A DNA stretch of 6,846 nucleotides from an uncultured Terriglobales bacterium (GCA_955652845.1 CATPBY010000255.1:1-6846), one strand, 5' to 3'; positions 1-5,449 are shown, counted from the first letter of the stretch. Notes: generated from the sequence alone by a model not told the origin. Numbers and translations: made by a program.

Positions 1-203
1 CTATGGATCGGGCGCGGGAGAACCTGACCAAAGCCTCGCACAAGCTGGCCGAGCAGATGTACAAGGCGGCCCAGCCGCAAGGCGGGGCTTCCGGTGCAGG
101 TCCGGGGGCAGGAGCGGGTCCGGCTCCGAGCGGCGACGGTCAGCCCAAGAAAGACGAAGGTGTAATAGACGCGGAGTACGTAGACGTCGAAGACAAAAAA
201 TAG
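1..203 (+). CDS. dnaK: Chaperone protein DnaK (Hsp70), C-terminal end only
   Basis: This is the last 66 readable codons of an ORF that enters from the left edge, so the ATPase and substrate-binding domains are outside the window. The visible part begins with a charged helix containing LTKASHKLAEQMYKAA, which matches the end of the helical lid of bacterial Hsp70. It continues into a flexible linker rich in Gly, Ala, Pro and Ser (about residues 25-48 of the visible part) and ends in the acidic tail DAEYVDVEDKK, equivalent to the DAEFEEV-type tail of other DnaK proteins. DnaK is the cytoplasmic ATP-dependent chaperone that works with the DnaJ encoded 426 bp downstream on the same strand. The in-frame ATG at position 3 is an internal methionine, not a start. 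The identification rests on the tail alone but is strongly supported by the adjacent dnaJ. Confidence 0.9.
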   Translation, partial: MDRARENLTKASHKLAEQMYKAAQPQGGASGAGPGAGAGPAPSGDGQPKKDEGVIDAEYVDVEDKK

Positions 204-211
204 GCTCATGT

Positions 212-224
212 GGCGCGGGGCGCC
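212..224 (+). terminator. Small GC hairpin after dnaK, possible attenuator
   Basis: GGCGC (212-216) and GCGCC (220-224) form a perfect 5-bp stem with a GGG loop, beginning 8 bp after the dnaK stop. It is followed by CTTTCGGTT, a poor U-tract. A weak or partial terminator that lowers expression of the downstream genes relative to dnaK is possible, but the structure is small and could be chance in GC-rich DNA. Confidence 0.25.
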
Positions 225-306
225 CTTTCGGTTGCCGCTCAGGGTATGCTCTCGCCCCCGTACTTCCTGGCCACGGATCAGCACAGGTCTCGCGGATTGG
301 ATATTT

Positions 307-336
307 ATCCGTGAAGATCCGCGCGAATCCGGGGCT
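307..336 (+). repeat. Three tandem 10-bp units beginning ATCCG
   Basis: ATCCGTGAAG (307-316), ATCCGCGCGA (317-326) and ATCCGGGGCT (327-336) follow one another with an exact period of 10. Short ATCCGnG-type repeats like this occur between genes in several bacterial groups; that comparison is from memory. The repeat lies in the gap between dnaK and the small downstream gene and overlaps a possible GTG start at 311. That is one reason for preferring the later TTG start of that gene. Confidence 0.5.
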
Positions 337-346
337 GGTTTTTATC

Positions 347-354
347 AAGGGGAG
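347..354 (+). promoter_or_regulatory. Shine-Dalgarno that fixes a TTG start at 362
   Basis: AAGGGGAG lies 7 bases before the TTG at 362, an ideal distance. The alternative GTG at 311 has no comparable site and sits inside a tandem repeat. The site therefore favours the shorter 58-residue product. Confidence 0.65.
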
Positions 355-361
355 ATTAAAA

Positions 362-538
362 TTGCAATTCGAAATAAACGGTCAGGATTACTTTTTGAAT
401 TTTTCGGACGACGAATCGCGCTGGTACGTATTCGCGCCTACCGCGACCGGATTGAATCGCATCCCTGTATACGTGGATGCGCCCAAGTACGAGCGAACCG
501 GCATCCTGGAAAGACGCAGGCATAAAATCCGGAACTGA
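362..538 (+). CDS. Small conserved-looking protein of unknown function between dnaK and dnaJ
   Basis: This is a 58-residue cytoplasmic-type protein with no signal peptide, no membrane segment and no cysteine. From the TTG start it reads M(L)QFEINGQDYFLNF, then a polar turn, RWYVFAPTATG, and IPVYVDAP, ending in a basic tail (ERRRHKIRN). The alternation of hydrophobic and polar residues over the first 40 positions suggests a small antiparallel beta sheet. A longer version starting at GTG 311 would add 17 residues, but those fall in a tandem repeat, and only the TTG at 362 has a good ribosome binding site. The gene lies 158 bp after dnaK and 91 bp before dnaJ on the same strand, so it may be co-transcribed with the chaperone genes. 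I do not recognise a named family. A role linked to DnaK/DnaJ is inference from position only. Confidence 0.65.
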   Translation: MQFEINGQDYFLNFSDDESRWYVFAPTATGLNRIPVYVDAPKYERTGILERRRHKIRN

Positions 539-557
539 AAGGGCTCGCGTGCGAACA

Positions 558-613
558 GGTCCTTCGACTACGTCCTCGGTCGCTTCGTGAACGACAACTT
601 CGCTCAGCGTGAC
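558..613 (-). repeat. REP-like dispersed repeat, copy 1
   Basis: Read on the minus strand it begins GTCACGCTGAGCGAA and ends GTCGAAGGACC, with CGAAGCGA in the middle. These three blocks recur in copy 2 (4016-4073), and the two ends recur in degenerate form in copy 3 (4179-4233). Within it GTCG-C-TTC (579-586) can pair with GAA-CGAC (589-595) with one bulged base, giving a compact hairpin. The copy fills most of the gap between the small gene and dnaJ and ends 16 bp before the dnaJ ATG. Confidence 0.6.
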
Positions 614-629
614 GGTTTTTAGTTAGACA

Positions 630-1868
630 ATGGCGACCACCACCAAAAAAGACTATTACGAGCTTCTCGGGCTGAAGAAAACCGCTTCAGCCGAGGAGAT
701 TCGCAAGGCCTTCCGCAAGCTGGCGCGAAAATATCATCCTGACGTCAATCCCGGCGACAAGGCAGCGGAAGAGAAGTTTAAGGCCATGTCCGAGGCCAAC
801 GACGTCCTCAGTGATCCCAAGAAGCGCAAGATTTACGACCAGCTTGGCTTTTATTCTGACAACATCGATCCCGCCGCCGCCGAAGCCTATGCGCGGGGCG
901 GCCCAGCCGGAACGGGTGGATTCGGAGGTTTCCCGGGAGGCCAGCCAACCGGCGGTAGTGGCCAGGGCGCCAACTTTGATTTCAGCGGCTTCGACTTTTC
1001 GGACATGTTCGAGGGTGGCGGGCGAAGCCGTAAAGCCAGCAACTCCGGCAGCGGTGGTTTCCGCGATATCTTCTCCGGAATTTTCGGCGGCCGCGGGGGC
1101 GCTGCTGGCGTTCAGGAGGGCCCCGAGCCGGGCTCCGACCTGGAATATCAGGTTAATGTACCTTTTTGGACCGCGATCCGGGGTGGGGTGATGCGGCTAA
1201 ATATCACCCGCCGCGATGTTTGCGGAAATTGCCACGGCAATGGATACATCGAATCGCCCGGCAAGTGCCCGGAGTGCGGAGGCAGCGGGCAGATTACCCA
1301 GACCGGTGGCCGGATGAAGTTCAATGTTCCCTGTCCGCGCTGCCACGGCACCGGCAAGAATATTTCCACCTGCCCGGTTTGCCACCGTGAAGGGACGGTG
1401 GAGCGCACTGAGCCGCTTGAAGTACGCATCAAGGCTGGAACACGCGATGGACAGCGTATCCGCCTTCCAGGCAAAGGGAATGCAGGCGTGCATGGCGGGC
1501 AGCCAGGCGACCTCTACGTAATCATCCGTGCTGGAGAGCATCCCGTCTTCACTCGCGAGGCTGACGACATACGTATCACTGTGCCGGTTACTGCTACCGA
1601 AGCTGCCTTGGGCGCCAAAATTGAGGTCCCGACCGTTGATGGCCGCACCTTGCTCAAGATTCCACCCGGAACCCAGTCCGGCCAGAAATTGCGCCTACGC
1701 GAGAAGGGCGTGCCTTCGGCCACCAAAGAAGGAGCTCGCGGAGACGAAATTATCGAGGTCAAGATAACGGTCCCCACCCCCCGCGATGAGCGCACCAAAG
1801 AGCTATTGCGTGAACTGGCCAAGCTGAATCCGGAAGATCCGCGCGCCGAACTCTGGAAAGAGATGTAG
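630..1868 (+). CDS. dnaJ: Chaperone protein DnaJ (Hsp40, type I)
   Basis: DnaJ is the J-domain co-chaperone that stimulates DnaK ATP hydrolysis and delivers unfolded clients in the cytoplasm. This 412-residue protein is complete. The J domain spans about residues 8-73 with the essential HPD at 36-38. A Gly/Phe-rich linker follows (about 74-165), then the first part of C-terminal domain 1. The zinc-binding region has four motifs: CGNCHGNG (198-205), CPECGGSG (213-220), CPRCHGTG (235-242) and CPVCHREG (248-255). The fourth departs from CxxCxGxG by R in place of G, but all eight cysteines are present. C-terminal domain 2 includes GTQSGQKLRLREKGVP from residue 347. The first zinc cysteine is at 198, against about 144 in E. 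coli DnaJ, so the linker is unusually long. There is no clear Shine-Dalgarno before the ATG; a repeat copy ends 16 bp upstream. Expression is probably coupled to dnaK. Confidence 0.97.
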   Translation: MATTTKKDYYELLGLKKTASAEEIRKAFRKLARKYHPDVNPGDKAAEEKFKAMSEANDVLSDPKKRKIYDQLGFYSDNIDPAAAEAYARGGPAGTGGFGGFPGGQPTGGSGQGANFDFSGFDFSDMFEGGGRSRKASNSGSGGFRDIFSGIFGGRGGAAGVQEGPEPGSDLEYQVNVPFWTAIRGGVMRLNITRRDVCGNCHGNGYIESPGKCPECGGSGQITQTGGRMKFNVPCPRCHGTGKNISTCPVCHREGTVERTEPLEVRIKAGTRDGQRIRLPGKGNAGVHGGQPGDLYVIIRAGEHPVFTREADDIRITVPVTATEAALGAKIEVPTVDGRTLLKIPPGTQSGQKLRLREKGVPSATKEGARGDEIIEVKITVPTPRDERTKELLRELAKLNPEDPRAELWKEM

Positions 1869-1891
1869 GCGCGAGGGTTCCCGCTCGCGCC
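1868..1891. terminator. GC-rich hairpin between convergent dnaJ and cupin genes
   Basis: GGCGCGAG (1868-1875) pairs perfectly with CTCGCGCC (1884-1891) around an 8-base loop, starting on the last base of the dnaJ stop codon. The cupin gene on the opposite strand stops at 1901. Position between convergent genes and the 8-bp stem favour a shared transcription end. However, neither side has a true U-tract (CGCAAAAACC follows on the plus strand), so termination may be weak or assisted. Confidence 0.5.
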
Positions 1892-1900
1892 CGCAAAAAC

Positions 1901-2365
1901 CTATCGTTTGCTGGGATCGTCCGCCGGATTGACGTAGTTAATCTGAACCGGCGACATCCCGTGGATCTGCAGAACAGTCTCGCCGTCGGCCATGGCATAG
2001 TGATGCATGTCCGGATCCAGATATGCGAAGCTGCCGGCGGGAAAGCTCATCATGCGCTCGGGGTCGAACTTATCTCCCATCCCCACCTTTAGCGTTCCGG
2101 ACAATACCGACACATTCTCACGCTTGGGATGCCAATGAGGAGCGACCTTGTAGCCCGCGGGCATCTTCAGCCGGATTGTATAGTCGCCGCTAGAAGCCAT
2201 GGGATCACCTTCCAGTACGGCCATCTGGGCTCCGGGCGGCATAGAGGGAGGAGCCGGACCAAACTTCACCTGATCCGGAGTAAAGGCATTCTGCGGAGTG
2301 GCAGTGCTTTGAGCCACTGCCATCGTTGTTGCGCCAAGCAGAACGACTAGGAAAAGTGGCTTCAT
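1901..2365 (-). CDS. Secreted single-domain cupin protein
   Basis: This is a 154-residue protein. Residues 1-18 look like a signal peptide: a short MKP start, a hydrophobic core LFLVVLLGATTM, and AVA before a likely cut at 18/19. The product is therefore probably periplasmic or exported. The mature part carries one cupin beta-barrel. The first cupin motif fits G-x5-H-x-H-x3-E-x6-G exactly (G71, H77, H79, E83, G90), and the second motif has PAG (109-111) and H121/H122. Two His, a Glu and a third His would bind a metal such as Mn or Fe. Cupins with this design range from enzymes to sugar or small-molecule binders, so the substrate cannot be named. The ATG at 2365 has a perfect AAGGAGG eight bases upstream. 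The gene converges on dnaJ and diverges from the permease gene. Confidence 0.85.
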   Translation of the reverse strand: MKPLFLVVLLGATTMAVAQSTATPQNAFTPDQVKFGPAPPSMPPGAQMAVLEGDPMASSGDYTIRLKMPAGYKVAPHWHPKRENVSVLSGTLKVGMGDKFDPERMMSFPAGSFAYLDPDMHHYAMADGETVLQIHGMSPVQINYVNPADDPSKR

Positions 2366-2369
2366 GGAT

Positions 2370-2385
2370 CCCGCCTCCTTGCGGG
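2370..2385 (-). promoter_or_regulatory. Cupin Shine-Dalgarno held in a hairpin loop
   Basis: On the minus strand CCCGC (2385-2381) and GCGGG (2374-2370) form a perfect 5-bp stem whose 6-base loop is AAGGAG. The Shine-Dalgarno core therefore sits in the loop, with its last G in the stem. If the promoter at 2392-2420 is right, the hairpin lies at the very 5' end of the mRNA, where it could protect the transcript or tune translation. Confidence 0.45.
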
Positions 2386-2391
2386 CGATGA

Positions 2392-2420
2392 ATCATAAAC
2401 CGCGCGACTGGAAACCACAA
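2392..2420 (-). promoter_or_regulatory. Candidate sigma-70-type promoter of the cupin gene
   Basis: Reading leftward, TTGTGG (2420-2415) and TATGAT (2397-2392) are separated by exactly 17 bp. The -10 matches the consensus at five of six bases and the -35 at three. Transcription would begin near 2385, giving a 5' leader of about 20 bases. Confidence 0.45.
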
Positions 2421-2494
2421 TCAGCTCGTGCCGTCCGGCAAGGCGCAGCCGATTTCTTTCGTTACGCCGGTTCCTGGCCCGGCGGCAAAAAAAC

Positions 2495-2524
2495 TTGAGA
2501 ATCTTCTTTCACTCTGCATCTAAG
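2495..2524 (+). promoter_or_regulatory. Weak candidate promoter for the permease gene
   Basis: TTGAGA (2495-2500) and TCTAAG (2519-2524) are 18 bp apart, each matching the consensus at four of six bases. The region from 2366 to 2606 is a divergent intergenic space and must hold the permease promoter, but this match is not distinctive. A 6-bp GC stem (CGCCGG 2465-2470, CCGGCG 2479-2484) followed by an A-run lies just before it. Confidence 0.2.
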
Positions 2525-2587
2525 TTGCCGTATGCTCACGTCTGCGAACTTGCATCCAGCCGAATCTGCAGAACGCAAGCAGCGCTT

Positions 2588-2594
2588 AAGGAGG
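2588..2594 (+). promoter_or_regulatory. Shine-Dalgarno for a TTG-initiated permease
   Basis: AAGGAGG lies 12 bases before the TTG at 2607; counted from the shifted AGGAAG at 2592-2597 the gap is 9. No in-frame ATG is available upstream or near it, so this site supports TTG as the start. Confidence 0.55.
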
Positions 2595-2606
2595 AAGCCA
2601 TAGAAA

Positions 2607-4007
2607 TTGGCAACAGCTACCGCGACTACTGAGTCTCACCGGCACTCCCTCACAATTCTCCCCCGGAAAAAATCCGTCCGCCTCACCCTCTGGCCTCTGG
2701 TCGCCGCCACCTTCTTTATGGTGTCGGGCGGAACTTATGGCACGGAAGACATTGTGCATGGCGCGGGTTACGGCAGAGCGATCCTGATCCTGTTGCTGAC
2801 CCCCGTTCTGTGGAGTCTTCCCACTGCCTTCATGATCGGAGAATTATCCAGCGCGCTGCCTTTCGAGGGCGGTTATTACGCCTGGGTGCGCCGCGCTATG
2901 GGTAAGTTCTGGGGCTTCCAGGAAGCCTGGCTCTCGCTGGTAGCGTCGATTTTCGACATGGCGATCTATCCGACCTTGTTTGTCCTGTACCTCAACCGTC
3001 TTTTCCCCTGGTTCGCCGAGGGACATCGCGGCGTGATGGTGGGGCTGGCTGTAGTCATTGTCTGCGCCCTGCTCAATATTGCCGGAGTGCGGGTGGTTTC
3101 GACGACTTCGCTCTGGCTGTTCTTCGCCTTGTCCGCGCCATTCATATTGATCGTGGCCATCGCGCCCTTCAAATTAGGAGCGCTGGCAACGGCAGTAACA
3201 AAACCGACGACCTCCAGCGTGGACATTCTCGGCGGCCTGCTCATTTGCATGTGGAACTACATGGGCTGGGACAACGCTTCGACCATTGCTACCGAAGTCG
3301 AGCGCCCCCAGCGGACCTATCCGCGGGCCATGCTGGCAGCGGTGGTGATTGTGGCCGTGAGTTACATTCTCCCGGTTGCGGCCATGTGGATGACCGGCCT
3401 TTCCTCGAGCGCCTGGGAAACAGGTTTCTGGGCGGATATTGCAGGGCTGCTGGGCGGACCTCTACTGCGCATCGGACTTGCCCTTGGTGGCATGATCAGC
3501 GGCTTCGGCATGTTCAACGCCCTGGTGATGAGCTATTCGCGCCTTCCCCTGGCCATGGCCCAGGACGGAATGCTGCCTCGCGTGTTTGGAAAATTGCAGC
3601 CGCGTTCCCGTGCCCCATGGGTGGCGATTGTGGTCTGCGCCGTCGGTTGGGCGATGTGTCTCGGACTGGGCTTCGAGCGCCTGGTCACAATCGACATCCT
3701 GCTTTACGGCGCCAGCCTGAGCCTGGAATTTATCGCGCTTATCGTTCTGCGCTTCCGCGAGCCTGACCTGCCGCGTCCCTTCCGCGTCCCCGGCGGAATG
3801 TTCGGGGCCTTCGCCGTGGGCATCGCTCCCATGCTGCTCCTGGGTTTTTCGGTTGTGCGCAGTGAAACCGAGCGGGTTCTGGGGATGAGTTCCTTCGCCT
3901 TCGGAATGCTGCTGATCGCCGCCGGAGTCGTAGCGTACTTTCTCAACCATGCGCTCAAGCCAGCGGGTTGGGCGGGAGCCGCAGGCAAACCAGAAGCCGC
4001 CGCATAA
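2607..4007 (+). CDS. APC-superfamily permease, polyamine/L-type amino-acid transporter-like
   Basis: This 466-residue inner-membrane protein has about 12 hydrophobic segments, the normal size for the amino acid-polyamine-organocation superfamily. It probably imports amino acids or polyamines using an ion gradient. The first helix carries the substrate-loop signature as SGGTYGTED (40-48), followed by WSLPTAFMIGELSSALP (69-85) and GGYYAWV (88-94). WNYMGWDNAST (216-226) and EVERPQRTYPRA (230-241) match the helix 6 to 7 region of this superfamily. The combination of GG-YG-ED, EGGY, WGFQE (102-106) and YP-LF (121-125) recalls plant and protist polyamine uptake transporters and related bacterial Phs proteins. 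That comparison is from memory and the substrate remains open. The first 26 residues are polar and basic and probably cytoplasmic. The TTG start is chosen from the upstream AAGGAGG. The gene stands alone, divergent from the cupin. Confidence 0.88.
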   Translation: MATATATTESHRHSLTILPRKKSVRLTLWPLVAATFFMVSGGTYGTEDIVHGAGYGRAILILLLTPVLWSLPTAFMIGELSSALPFEGGYYAWVRRAMGKFWGFQEAWLSLVASIFDMAIYPTLFVLYLNRLFPWFAEGHRGVMVGLAVVIVCALLNIAGVRVVSTTSLWLFFALSAPFILIVAIAPFKLGALATAVTKPTTSSVDILGGLLICMWNYMGWDNASTIATEVERPQRTYPRAMLAAVVIVAVSYILPVAAMWMTGLSSSAWETGFWADIAGLLGGPLLRIGLALGGMISGFGMFNALVMSYSRLPLAMAQDGMLPRVFGKLQPRSRAPWVAIVVCAVGWAMCLGLGFERLVTIDILLYGASLSLEFIALIVLRFREPDLPRPFRVPGGMFGAFAVGIAPMLLLGFSVVRSETERVLGMSSFAFGMLLIAAGVVAYFLNHALKPAGWAGAAGKPEAAA

Positions 4008-4015
4008 GAAGAACA

Positions 4016-4073
4016 GTCATGCTGAGCGAAATGACTGCATCGCGAAGCGAAGCGGTCGCGGAGTCGAAGGATC
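4016..4073 (+). repeat. REP-like dispersed repeat, copy 2
   Basis: It begins GTCATGCTGAGCGAA and ends GAGTCGAAGGATC, starting 9 bp after the permease stop. Inside, GACT (4033-4036) pairs with AGTC (4062-4065) and CGCGA (4041-4045) with TCGCG (4056-4060), forming a two-part hairpin. It may act as the permease transcript end, though there is no U-tract. It shares both ends with copies 1 and 3. Confidence 0.65.
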
Positions 4074-4178
4074 CAGCTAGTGCCTGCGCCGGGATGAACG
4101 CCCTTATCCAGTCTCAACAGTTGTAGTCCAGAATGCCAGGCGGATACCTTCGCCTCAATGCCGGGGTTACCAATAGCG

Positions 4179-4233
4179 CCTTCGAACTCAGCCATCGTTC
4201 GCAAAGCGTACGATGGCCTTGGCTGAGGATGAC
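4179..4233 (-). repeat. REP-like dispersed repeat, degenerate copy 3
   Basis: Read on the minus strand it begins GTCATCCTCAGCCAAGG and ends GAGTTCGAAGG, matching the two ends of copy 2 in inverted orientation about 105 bp away. It folds strongly: CTCAGCCATCGT (4187-4198) pairs with ACGATGGC (4210-4217) and TGAG (4224-4227) across a 6-base bulge, and CGC-AAA-GCG closes the tip. The rest of the gap from 4008 to 4274 holds the sequence between the two copies (including a small AGGCG/CGCCT inverted repeat at 4138-4155) and presumably the regulator's promoter. Confidence 0.5.
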
Positions 4234-4262
4234 AGTGCTGCGGTGGCTTCTTTCTTTTGTTG

Positions 4263-4268
4263 TAGACT
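4263..4268 (+). promoter_or_regulatory. Candidate -10 element giving a leaderless regulator transcript
   Basis: TAGACT matches TATAAT at four of six bases and lies exactly six bases before the GTG at 4275. Transcription would then start at the initiation codon. There is no Shine-Dalgarno before either possible start, which fits a leaderless mRNA. No convincing -35 is visible, so this is tentative. Confidence 0.25.
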
Positions 4269-4274
4269 TTGTCC

Positions 4275-4667
4275 GTGACTAAACGTAAGTCCAAGGGTGC
4301 TTATATGATCTCGGCCGTCGCCGAGATGTATGGCATCCATCCGCAGACCTTGCGCCTCTACGAACGCGAGGGCCTGCTCAAGCCATCGCGCACGGAAGGA
4401 AATACGCGCCTCTACACCGACGAAGACTTGCAGCGTCTGGAATTCATCCTTTCGCTGGCCCGCGATCTGGGAGTGAACATCAGCGGCATGGCAATCATCC
4501 TGCAAATGCGCGAACGCATGGAAGAGATGCAGCGCCAGATTCAGGATTTCGTGAAATATATCCAGGAAGAAGTGCTGTCGCGTGCCAGCGCCGCCGCAGA
4601 TCCATCTCGCGGAGCGATTGTCCCAGTGCGCCGGCCGTTCGTGACCCCCGCGCCACGAAAAAAGTAG
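4275..4667 (+). CDS. MerR-family regulator, HspR-like heat-shock repressor
   Basis: From the GTG start this is a 130-residue DNA-binding protein. The winged helix-turn-helix covers about residues 10-78: YMISAVAEMYGIHPQTLRLYEREGL contains the recognition helix (22-33), RTEGNTRLYT (39-48) is the wing, and DLQRLEFILSL (51-61) leads to the third helix. A charged amphipathic helix (about 79-101) is the likely dimer coiled coil. There is no cysteine, so it is not a thiol metal sensor of the classical MerR type. The pattern MISxVAEMYxIHPQTLRLYEREGLLxPSRTxGNTRLY is that of HspR, which represses dnaK operons in several phyla. The dnaK-dnaJ genes lie upstream in this window, which supports the role. 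A TTG at 4269 would add two residues. No HAIR-type operator (CTTGAGT-N7-ACTCAAG) is visible here; the dnaK promoter is outside the window. Confidence 0.82.
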   Translation: MTKRKSKGAYMISAVAEMYGIHPQTLRLYEREGLLKPSRTEGNTRLYTDEDLQRLEFILSLARDLGVNISGMAIILQMRERMEEMQRQIQDFVKYIQEEVLSRASAAADPSRGAIVPVRRPFVTPAPRKK

Positions 4668-4673
4668 GCGGCG

Positions 4674-5396
4674 TCAGTCGTATTTCTCGAACAGAATCGA
4701 CTTGCGATCCCAACCCAGTTCCTTGAGCAATTCGCGGTTCGCTTTGATCATCTTGTCGAGCCCGCAGATATAGGCCTGCATGTCCCTGCGTCCTTGAACG
4801 ATGCTTGAGACGTATTCCTGAACGTAGCCGCGAGGACCTTGCCAGTCTGGAGTTCCCCGGCTCAGCGTGGGAGAGTAGTGAAAGTTGGCATGCCCGGCTG
4901 CGAGGCGGAGAAATTCATCGTGATAGTAAATGTCCCTCTCGGTCCGGTTTCCAAACAAAAGCCAGAGGTGCTTGCTCTGATGTCGAGCGCGGTCGGAGAG
5001 CAGCCAGTGCAGCATGGAGCGGAAAGGCGCGATGCCTGTGCCGGTTGCGATGAAAATGGTGTCGCGAAGTGGCGGCCTCAGAATGAAGTCGCCGAACGGC
5101 CCTTGGCAGGCGATCTCTTCTCCCTCTTTCATGTCGCAGAGGAAGTTCGACATAAATCCATCTTGCACGCGATTAAGGCATAGAGCAAAGCGATTGTCGT
5201 CTCCAGGCGGGGAGGCGATCGAGTATGCCCGGGTAATTTCTTCGCCATCCGGCCTGCTTGTTTTAAGCGAGAGCCACTGGCCCGCGACGAAACCGAAGCG
5301 AGACACTCCCTGCAGTTCGAATTCGAGATGCCTGGTGACTTGGGAAAGAACGAGAGACCGGGTGAGACGGGCGGTGAAGGTCTGGAAAGGAGTCAT
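4674..5396 (-). CDS. Ferredoxin-NADP reductase-type flavoprotein
   Basis: This 240-residue cytoplasmic flavoprotein contains only the reductase module, with no 2Fe-2S domain. The FAD domain has RAYSIAS (56-62), which contacts the flavin, and GFMSNFL (80-86). The NAD(P) domain begins with IATGTGIAPFRSM (116-128) and has CGLDKM (211-216), the pattern that places the cysteine near the nicotinamide. The C-terminus ends FEKYD, as in bacterial-type ferredoxin-NADP reductases. It probably transfers electrons between NADPH and ferredoxin or flavodoxin. A related oxidoreductase with another partner cannot be excluded. No Shine-Dalgarno precedes the ATG at 5396; TATTAC lies five bases upstream and could be a -10 for a nearly leaderless mRNA. 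The stop codon is 6 bp from that of the regulator on the other strand, so the two transcripts must overlap. Confidence 0.88.
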   Translation of the reverse strand: MTPFQTFTARLTRSLVLSQVTRHLEFELQGVSRFGFVAGQWLSLKTSRPDGEEITRAYSIASPPGDDNRFALCLNRVQDGFMSNFLCDMKEGEEIACQGPFGDFILRPPLRDTIFIATGTGIAPFRSMLHWLLSDRARHQSKHLWLLFGNRTERDIYYHDEFLRLAAGHANFHYSPTLSRGTPDWQGPRGYVQEYVSSIVQGRRDMQAYICGLDKMIKANRELLKELGWDRKSILFEKYD

Positions 5397-5449
5397 CAGT
5401 AGTAATAGATGACAAATACGGCAGGCCGGGAGCGGCGCGCCAATCTATT

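Noticed and set aside
1..348. Minus-strand open frame of 115 codons opposite the dnaK tail
   Set aside because: It lies antisense to the dnaK tail, is rich in Arg and Pro with no recognisable domain, and reads through the repeat-bearing gap.
311..361. GTG start at 311 for the small protein
   Set aside because: It has no good ribosome binding site and falls within the ATCCG tandem repeat; the TTG at 362 has a strong site at the right distance.
2465..2490. GC stem followed by seven A bases, considered as a terminator
   Set aside because: On the plus strand the stem is followed by A rather than T, and on the minus strand no gene ends there; the T-run would precede the stem.
2491..2515. CTTGAG...ACTC resembling an HspR HAIR operator
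   Set aside because: The spacing and half-sites do not fit CTTGAGT-N7-ACTCAAG; only the first half is recognisable.
3245..3950. Overlapping open frames inside the permease gene on both strands (173 and 162 codons)
   Set aside because: They share the region with a well-supported membrane protein frame and have Arg/Pro/Gln-rich compositions typical of shifted GC-rich reading frames.
3704..4294. Minus-strand open frame of 196 codons across the permease 3' end and the repeat region
   Set aside because: It crosses two repeat copies and the permease coding sequence, with no recognisable motif; it is a shadow frame.
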